Assembly: GCF_001522545.3 (NCBI RefSeq) | Contig: NC_031768.1 | Span: 113,551,074-113,615,073 of the forward strand | DNA from: Parus major | Lineage: Eukaryota; Chordata; Aves; Passeriformes; Paridae | Direction of reading: 5' to 3' | DNA: 64,000 nt | Part shown: positions 58,215 through 64,000 of the stretch, piece after piece | Numbering within the stretch: position 1 is the first letter of the stretch | Layout: every line of letters begins with the position of its first letter | The notes under the pieces: generated by a model | What the model was told of the DNA's origin: nothing | The model's database searches: none | Seen by the model: the letters and a program-made list of their open reading frames with translations, nothing else | Translations under genes and position numbers: made by a program

Positions 58215-59367
58215 GTAAGTGTTGCTGAGCTTTGGACTCCTTAGAAACCAATCTGAGAATTAGGAAGAATTCCTCTAGAATAAAGCCTCCCCCTCAGAAT
58301 CGGTTGGAGAGTTCAGAGATCCTGCCACAGAAGTGTTTAAAACACATTTTTGGGCAAACAGCACCTCGGGGAAAGAGGCCTCTGAGGTCTGCAGCAGATA
58401 AATCAGAGTAAAGTGAGCAGAGCAGACTGGCAGAGCCCAGGGCTGAGTGCAGGCAGGAAGATTAAATGCTGAATCAGTGCTGTCCTGTGTGCCCAGCTGA
58501 GCTGCTCCCAGCCTTGATTTACCCTCTGCATTCAAGTCAGCACCATGTTCCATGGATTAATTTCTCCAGCCTTTGTTCTCACTCCTGGGTCTTGCTTGGC
58601 CTTTTTCTTTCAGATCAAAAAGCTTTCTGTCGCTGGAAATTCCTTCCTTGCGTGGGTATTTATGGGCTGAAAGCAACCTGCCCATTGATTCTCAGCTGAA
58701 CAATTTGCTTGTCTCTAGCTGAACTTTGGTCTTCCCCTAAAAACTGGGGGGGTTTTATATAATTGGGATTTTACAAGGGAGACCACAGAAATTGGCACAT
58801 TCCTGCACTGCACAGAAATCAAACATCCTCCCCAGGCTTGCTTGGTGTTTCTTCCTGTCAGCACAGAAAAATCACATTTTGCTGGGTGAAGCTTTCCACA
58901 GCTCCTGACATCTTCCATCCATGGATACATAAGTTTGCTGTGGGATTCTGCTGCTTCTGAAAAGCAGCTTTTGTGTAGCATTATTCCACCAGTCCCTGCA
59001 ATAATCTTGGTCCCTTCCAAATCACCTGTGCTGAAAAATACGAACCCAGCATCAGATCCTCTGGTGCTTTGCTGTGGGGAGGGACTGATAGAGAGCACAG
59101 ATGGAAAACAAGGTACTGTGATAGGACAAGGGGGAATGGCTTTAGACTGGGTATTAGGAGGGAATCCTTCCCTGGTAGGGTGGGGATGCCCTGGCACAGC
59201 CACAGCTGTGATCCCTGTGATCCCTGGAAGTGTCCAAGGCCAGGCTGGACACTGGGGCTGGGAGCCGCCTGGGATGGTGGAAGGGGGTGGAACTGGGTGA
59301 TGTTTAAGGTCCCTCCCAAGCCAGCCCACTGTGTGGTTCCCTGATTTCGGTGCCCTGCCTTTCCCAG
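58215..59367 (+). other. SLCO2B1 intron ending in a CR1 copy
   Basis: About 1.15 kb; its last 250 bp are mainly a forward CR1 tail. Confidence 0.7.
59120..59344 (+). mobile_element. CR1 LINE 3' end abutting an acceptor
   Basis: Forward tail: GATAGGACAAGGGGGAATGG, GTATTAGGAGGGAATCCTTC, GTGTCCAAGGCCAGGCTGGA, GGTCCCTCCCAAGCCAGCCC, GTGGTTCCCTG. It ends about 23 bp before the exon at 59368. Confidence 0.85.
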
Positions 59368-59560
59368 GTGCTGTGAACATCCCTGGGGCCATGGTGGGGA
59401 TCGTGGTGGGCGGTGCCATCCTGAAGCGGTTCCAGATGTCTCTGAGGCAGTGCAGTGCCCTGTGTGTCCTGGGCATGCTGCTCTGCCTGCTCACCGCCTT
59501 CCCCCTGCTCTTCCTGGGCTGCCCCACGCAGAAGGTGGCAGGTGTCACCTACTGGCACAG
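59368..59560 (+). CDS. SLCO2B1: SLCO2B1 exon: helices 8 and 9
   Basis: 193 bp, phase 1 in, phase 2 out (CACAG before GTACGG). Encodes GAVNIPGAMVGIVVGGAILK (helix 8), RFQMSLRQCSALCVLGMLLC and LLTAFPLLFLGCPTQKVAG (helix 9), then VTYWHR/S at the start of loop 5. VGIVVGG.L and CALCLLGMLLCL-like text match human OATP2B1. Acceptor CTGCCTTTCCCAG. Confidence 0.96.
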
Positions 59561-60343
59561 GTACGGCGGGCTGGGCACAGGGGCACTCCCAGGTGGGCAC
59601 AGCCCAGCCACGGGCACTTCCTAGGGCTGGGAGCCAAGCAGAATCCCCAGAAACGGGTTTATTCCTTCAGGAGAAGCAGCTAATGGATACAAAGTAAGAG
59701 ATTGTTGTGGATAAACCCTGAGTGTGCTGTGTCCTCAGGTTTAGGGCAGCAAATGTACTGCTAGCCTCCGTGACTTGTCCCACACTTGGTGGAGTCATTT
59801 CAGCTTTAGCTCCTTAGGGGTGAAACCTTTTCAACATGAGATTTTTAGAATCAGGATTAAAAGAGTTCCGCCAGTGAAATTTCCTACTGAGCAGCAAGTG
59901 TGGAACCCAAAGTAAACACCTTTTTGGCACAAACAGCACAGGTTTTTATCTTGGAAAACATGGTGGATGAGTAATTCAGGCAGGGGCCAGCCCTGGAGTC
60001 ACCCCATCCAAGCTGTGGCAGCTGAAAGTGGGCAGGACCTTCTTGTGTGCCCTCAAGGCTTGACCCAGGTCTCTGAATTCCCTGCCCAGAGTCCTGTGGT
60101 CCAGCCCTGAGGGGGAATCTCCCTCCCTGCCTCCCACAGTGGTGCTGCAAGAATCCCAAGCCCAGGGTTGGGACCCGGTTTGAAGGAAGAGGGTGGCTCC
60201 TGTACCCGGCTGTGGTTGGGATGCTTTGCCCAGGCAGAGCAAAGGCTTGGGGCAGTGTTGGAATTCCTGTGGGTCCTCCCTGCCACCTGGGCAAGGCTTT
60301 GGTGTGCAGAACCATGAATCATGAACACTTTCCTCCCGCTCAG
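59561..60343 (+). other. SLCO2B1 intron
   Basis: About 780 bp without recognisable repeats or exon; acceptor TTTCCTCCCGCTCAG. Confidence 0.7.
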
Positions 60344-60500
60344 CTCTGGCTCTGGACACCACGACATGGAGTGCAACGCGCGGTGCCGCTGCCCCAAGAC
60401 GGGCTTCAACCCCATCTGCGGCTCCGACGGCGTGGAATACACCTCGCCCTGCTCTGCTGGCTGCAGCCACCTGGCTGCCCTCACAGACAGCTCTGTCCTG
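60344..60500 (+). CDS. SLCO2B1: SLCO2B1 exon: Kazal-like extracellular loop 5
   Basis: 157 bp, phase 2 in, phase 0 out. Encodes SGSGHHDMECNARCRCPKTG, FNPICGSDGVEYTSPCSAGC and SHLAALTDSSVL. Six cysteines lie here; together with four in the next exon they make the ten of loop 5 that are disulfide-bonded in OATP2B1 and needed for surface delivery. NPICGSDGVEYxSPCxAGC is the Kazal-like core shared by all OATPs. Human has an extra CDPSTRVEY insertion-like stretch here; the bird form (CGSDGVEY) is closer to the generic pattern. Confidence 0.95.
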
Positions 60501-61851
60501 GTGAGTCCTGCTCAGGAGGGCTGAGCAGTGCCCAGCTCCGGCCGGAGCACAGGCTGCCAAGCCAAGGCTCTTCTTGAGGGGAATTCAGCAGTGCAGGAGC
60601 TGGAAGAGCGGGGTTTGCCCCTGGCCTTCCTTCGGTTTAGGATTATTCTGGTCTCTCCCCTGCTGGTCCCAGCCTGTCACTGAGCCCTGGTGGCTCTGAG
60701 TTTCCCCAGCTGCTCTGTTGGCTCTGCAGACGCGGCGGTTCGGGAAATCTTTGCCTCTAAAACACCCACCTGCAGGTGGCTAGCAGCCCGTGTGGGATGA
60801 GTGGCTTTCCCCGGGCACAGGATGCAGCTCGGGACTGTCTGGCCAGTGTGCAGCAGCGTTTTGTTAATTAACAGCACTTCATTTTAATAACAATTATGAT
60901 TGCTGCCTAGTCCCAAATGTGCTTTCCTGCACCACCACCCCTGTCTTTTGTACAGCACATCCTTTCCAACTGCTTTGATGATGCCTCTCTCTTCCAGTTC
61001 TTTCTCAGAACACACTTTCTCCTTTACAGTTTTCTTACCATTTTCAGCATCTCTGCCAGTACAGGGACCTGTGGCACCCATTGCCTGCTGCCTTCCCTGT
61101 CCCAGGGTGTCCAGGAGCCCTCCCAGCCTGCAGAAAACCCTACAATTGTGTGGCCCAGCTTTGCTGCAGCCCTTCCAGAGGGCACCATGTAAGCTTGGAT
61201 GTAGGAGCGAGGTTTTGGGAGACCCTGAGCTGCCCCTGCCTCTGGGATCACCCTTCTGCAAACTGCCACACCCTCTGGCAACCAAAAGGTCATGCTCATT
61301 TTATTTAAAGGTCTCTTAAAAAAAAACCTCAGGGGTTTCTTGTTTAAAACAAAAAAAGAGAGAATTGTGACTAAAAAGCAGAGAAAAATCCCTCATCCAT
61401 CACCCCAGGGCATCTTTGCTGTAAGGCTCTGCTAGTTATTTATGGCCTCTCTCAAAGGTGAGGTTTTCCACGTTTGATTTAGCACCACCCCTGGGCTCTG
61501 GCTGCAGCTCTGCCCTGCACACAGACCTGGATGGAGGGGCTCACATCCCTGTGCCAGGCCCTTAGCTCCCTCAGCCAGGAATTCCTCCCCAGTATCCCAT
61601 CCAACCCTGCCCTCTGGCAGTGGGAAGCCATTCCCTGTGTCCTGTCCCTCCATCCCTTGTGCCTCTCCAGCTCTCCTGGAGCACTGGATGGGGCTCTGAG
61701 GTCTCCCCAAAGTAGCGAGTACTAATTACTGCTAATTATTTCCAGACAAGTCCTACCCCCTCTCCTTCACTCCGGCAGCTGGCAGCGTTCCCTTCCATCT
61801 GCACATCCCTGGGCACGTGGGCAGCCTCTGGATGTCGTTTCCTCTTTGCAG
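60501..61851 (+). other. SLCO2B1 intron
   Basis: About 1.35 kb with one reverse CR1 near 61,550-61,690 and A-rich runs near 61,315-61,360. Ends in CGTTTCCTCTTTGCAG. Confidence 0.7.
61550..61690 (-). mobile_element. CR1 LINE fragment
   Basis: Reverse CR1: TGTGCCAGGCCCTTAGCTCC, GGAATTCCTCCCCAGTATCC, CCCTGCCCTCTGGCAGTGGG, TGTGCCTCTCCAGCTCTCCT. Covers the part upstream of the usual terminal tail. Confidence 0.82.
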
Positions 61852-62015
61852 AACTACACCGAGTGCAGCTGCATCGCGGGGCCAGGGGGGTTCGCCAGGC
61901 CGGGCACCTGCGGCACCGCCTGCTCCCACCTCTTCGTGCCCTTCGTGGTCCTGTCCTGCCTGGCAGGGATCCTCGCCAGCACATCCCACACACCGTCCTT
62001 CATGCTTATCCTGAG
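61852..62015 (+). CDS. SLCO2B1: SLCO2B1 exon: end of loop 5 and helix 10
   Basis: 164 bp, phase 0 in, phase 2 out (CTGAG before GTGGGC). Encodes NYTECSCIAGPGGFARPGTC and GTACSH (last four loop-5 cysteines, with an NYT N-glycosylation sequon), then LFVPFVVLSCLAGILASTSH (helix 10) and TPSFMLILR. HTPSFMLILR is identical to the human sequence as I recall it. Confidence 0.96.
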
Positions 62016-62107
62016 GTGGGCACAGTCCTGGGCAGCCACTGAGGGCTTCCAGAGGGGAGATTTGGGCCAGGAGGAAGGATTTCTCCAGCTGTGGGACTGG
62101 GGGTTCA

Positions 62108-62462
62108 ACCAGCCCTGGACTGCACCTCCTGCCCTGTTCCTGCAGCCTGGGGGCTAAACCAGCCCTGGACTGCACCTCCTGCCNNNNNNNNNNNNNNNNN
62201 NNNNNNNNNNNNNNNNNNNNNNNNNNNNNNNNNNNNNNNNNNNNNNNNNNNNNNNNNNNNNNNNNNNNNNNNNNNNNNNNNNNNNNNNNNNNNNNNNNNN
62301 NNNNNNNNNNNNNNNNNNNNNNNNNNNNNNNNNNNNNNNNNNNNNNNNNNNNNNNNNNNNNNNNNNNNNNNNNNNNNNNNNNNNNNNNNNNNNNNNNNNN
62401 NNNNNNNNNNNNNTGTTCCTGCAGCCTGGGGGCTAAACCAGCCCTGGACTGCACCTCCTGCC
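62108..62462. repeat. 49-bp minisatellite with gap, in SLCO2B1 intron
   Basis: Units of about 49 bp built on AACCAGCCCTGGACTGCACC, TCCTGCCCTGTTCCTGCAGC, CTGGGGGCT, with an N run at 62184-62413. Each unit carries a CCCTGTTCCTGCAG segment that looks like a 3' splice site. Begins about 90 bp after the donor of the helix-10 exon. Confidence 0.92.
62184..62413. other. Assembly gap (230 N)
   Basis: N run inside the 49-bp minisatellite. Confidence 0.99.
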
Positions 62463-63014
62463 CTGTTGCTGCTGTGTTTTCTCCTCAGCACACCGTGTGC
62501 CATTAACTCAGCAGTAATTCAGCACAGCAGCACTTGGGCGCTCCTTAAGCAGCTCTGTGTGAAGTTAAGTTTAATTACCTTGCTTTGCTTGAAAGCAGCC
62601 TCTCCTCGGAGTGCAGAGAGGCAATTAGGGGTCCAGCTTCCCACATCCTTGGAAAGGTGCTTGTGGGGTGGAGCAGGATGAAGCCAGCCTAGATGTGAGC
62701 CCAAGCCGGTGGGGTGAGACCCCAGGATGGGTAAAGCTGAGGGAGAGGGGAAAGCCATGGGGGAATCTCTGTCTTAGGCTATAAATGAACTTCCAAGCTC
62801 TTCCTTGGTCTGGCAGGATTTTCAGGCCAAGGAAAGGCCATGTTTAGCCCTAATGAATGAACCCTCATTAGCTTTGGTGATGTGAATGGGAGCTCCCTGG
62901 CATCCTCGGTGGCTGGGTTGAAGGACAAGTGTGTGGGTGAGGAGCTGTGCCAAGGAGGGAAGCATCCATCCTGGTGAGATTGCCAGAGGGCACGTGTTCT
63001 GTTTTGTTTTTCAG

Positions 63015-63079
63015 GAGCATCCAGCCTGAAGACAAATCGTTCGCTGTTGGGATACAGTTCATGCTGCTGAGAGTTTTAG
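63015..63079 (+). CDS. SLCO2B1: SLCO2B1 exon: entry to helix 11
   Basis: 65 bp, phase 2 in, phase 1 out. Encodes RSIQPEDKSFAVGIQFMLLR and VL. Human: RGVKKEDKTLAVGIQFMFLRIL. Acceptor GTTTTGTTTTTCAG, donor TTAG before GTGATT. Confidence 0.94.
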
Positions 63080-63447
63080 GTGATTTGAAATGTGCTAAAA
63101 TACCATCCTGGCAAATAATGGCAGCTCTCGGAGAGGGCTTTCCCAAGGCAGGGGAAGATGCTGCCCTGCCTGTTCTGGGGGTGCATGTGAGGGGGATGAG
63201 ACAAGGCAGCTCCAAGGGCTCCATCTCCGTGTGTAAACAAAGGAGGGCTGGGAATAACTTCAGGTTCAGGAGCTTAGGCTGTGTGCAGACACTGCTCTGC
63301 TCGCTCCAGCGTATCAGGGAACTCCAAACCCCGTGCTGCGATCCCCCCAGCTGTTTTTCCAAAGGGGAAAATCCATGTTCCCCTGGAGGTCCCCAGGATG
63401 TGCCACAGCAGCCTTGGGAAGAAGCAGTAAATGCTCAGAGTATAGAG

Positions 63448-63722
63448 GAAGTGAGCACTGGAATGGGCTGCCTGGGGTGGTGGTGGAGTCCCTGTCACTG
63501 AAATGTTCAGGAGGTACCTGGCTGTGCCACCTGGGGACATGGTTCAGGCTGTGGCACCTGGGGACACGGTTTAGGCTGTGGCACCTGGGGACATGGTTCA
63601 AGCTGTGGCACCTGGGGACATGGTTCAGGCTGTGGCACCTGGGGAGACGGTTCAGGCTGTGGCACTTGGGGACATGGTTCAGGCTGTGGCACTTGGGGAG
63701 GCCGTGGCACCTGGGCCGTGGT
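63448..63722 (+). repeat. 27-bp minisatellite grown from a CR1-like segment
   Basis: Starts as a CR1-like stretch (GAGCACTGGAATGGGCTGCC, TGGTGGAGTCCCTGTCACTG, GTTCAGGAGGTACCTGGCTG) and then repeats a 27-bp unit, GGCTGTGGCACCTGGGGACA followed by TGGTTCA, about seven times. The repeated unit corresponds to the end of that CR1-like text. It ends about 48 bp before the last exon in the window. Confidence 0.85.
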
Positions 63723-63769
63723 GTTGGGGTGCTTGTGCCCCAGCAGGCCAGGCTGACCCTGTGTTCCAG

Positions 63770-63890
63770 CGTGGATGCCGGGCCCAGTGCTGTACGGCAG
63801 CGCCATCGACACCAGCTGCGTGCTGTGGGAGAGGAGGTGTGAGCGCACGGCCGCCTGCCGCTACTACGACAACACGCTCTTCAGGCAGAG
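63770..63890 (+). CDS. SLCO2B1: SLCO2B1 exon: helix 11 end and extracellular loop 6
   Basis: 121 bp, phase 1 in, phase 2 out (CAGAG before GTAGGG). Encodes AWMPGPVLYGSAIDTSCVLW, ERRCERTAACRYYDNTLFRQ and R. AWMPxPVxxGSAIDTxC and CRYYxNxLxRxR match the OATP pattern. The open reading frame continues in a final exon outside the window, which should encode helix 12 and the cytoplasmic end. Confidence 0.95.
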
Positions 63891-64000
63891 GTAGGGATGG
63901 ACAGCGGGCTTGGGGACACCAAAGTGCTGTGCGTGGCTCCAGGAGCTCACAGGGACACTTCCAGCCCCACCAGGCCCTGCAGGCCGCACACACACACAGG
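63891..64000 (+). other. SLCO2B1 intron start
   Basis: Begins GTAGGG and ends the window in a CA run; no further coding sequence. Confidence 0.8.

Larger units (their letters stand above)
41959..63890 (+). other. SLCO2B1: SLCO2B1 gene, coding span (OATP2B1), 3' incomplete
   Basis: Thirteen coding exons, all with GT-AG borders and consistent phases, giving 1,808 coding bases (about 602 codons). The protein is an organic anion transporting polypeptide: a sodium-independent plasma-membrane uptake carrier with 12 membrane helices that takes up steroid sulfates, bile-acid-like and drug-like anions. I see the OATP family signature DPRWVGAWWLGFL before helix 6, and a Kazal-like loop 5 with ten cysteines. 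I prefer SLCO2B1 to SLCO2A1 because of [46 protein letters not shown] and GSAIDT, which match human OATP2B1 as I recall it. Human OATP2B1 is 709 residues; what is missing here is roughly the final helix and cytoplasmic tail. Confidence 0.94.

Noticed and set aside
58715..59548. 277-codon open frame on the minus strand
   Set aside because: Passes through a CR1 copy and the complement of the helix 8-9 exon; peptide has CR1-derived text.
41959..63890. Assignment of the transporter to SLCO2A1
   Set aside because: Shared family motifs fit both, but exon texts such as YIDDFA, SPLYLGILF, HTPSFMLILR and GSAIDT match OATP2B1 and differ from the prostaglandin transporter.

Overview
This window is nuclear vertebrate DNA, almost certainly from a bird. 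It carries the 3' part of a kainate-type glutamate receptor gene (GRIK1) and most of an organic anion transporter gene (SLCO2B1). Both are split into short exons with GT-AG introns and both lie on the + strand. The bird call rests on more than two dozen 5'-truncated CR1 LINE tails ending in ATTCTG-like repeats, short introns, GC-rich minisatellites (several replaced by N runs), and a short solo LTR with ERVL-type 5-bp target duplications. A songbird is plausible but not proven. There is no bacterial, phage or plasmid content, and no CRISPR array, operon, rRNA or tRNA that I can see.

Layout. 1-16,105 is the 3' portion of GRIK1. It has two constitutive exons for the S2 ligand-binding lobe and M4 helix (3926-4151, 8255-8505), followed by two alternative terminal coding exons: one at 10476-10598 ending in HTV, and the last exon at 15646-15801 ending in ETMA, with a 3'UTR and a run of AATAAA signals near 16,070. 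16,106 to about 31,950 is intergenic, AT-rich and gene-free as far as I can see. It holds an 18-bp minisatellite (24,252-24,800), a 746-bp solo LTR with a perfect 5-bp target duplication (28,989-29,734) and scattered CR1 tails. Near 32,000 the base composition turns GC- and CpG-rich, and a candidate promoter and first exon of SLCO2B1 ends in a GTGAGT donor. 41,959-63,890 holds thirteen coding exons of SLCO2B1. Every junction keeps the reading frame, giving about 602 codons; the last coding exon lies beyond the window.

Gene roles. GRIK1 encodes the GluK1 subunit of ionotropic kainate receptors, and its alternative C-termini set trafficking and PDZ binding. SLCO2B1 encodes OATP2B1, a 12-helix uptake carrier for steroid sulfates and other organic anions. 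They are not known to act together. Their head-to-tail adjacency is itself notable, because the human copies are on chromosomes 21 and 11.

I did not find an undescribed biological system. The most useful observations are the two GRIK1 C-terminal exons, the gene adjacency and compositional change (possible rearrangement or assembly join), the precisely bounded solo LTR, CR1 tails and minisatellites sitting tens of bases upstream of several 3' splice sites, and an SLCO2B1 start that matches the short human isoform in length.
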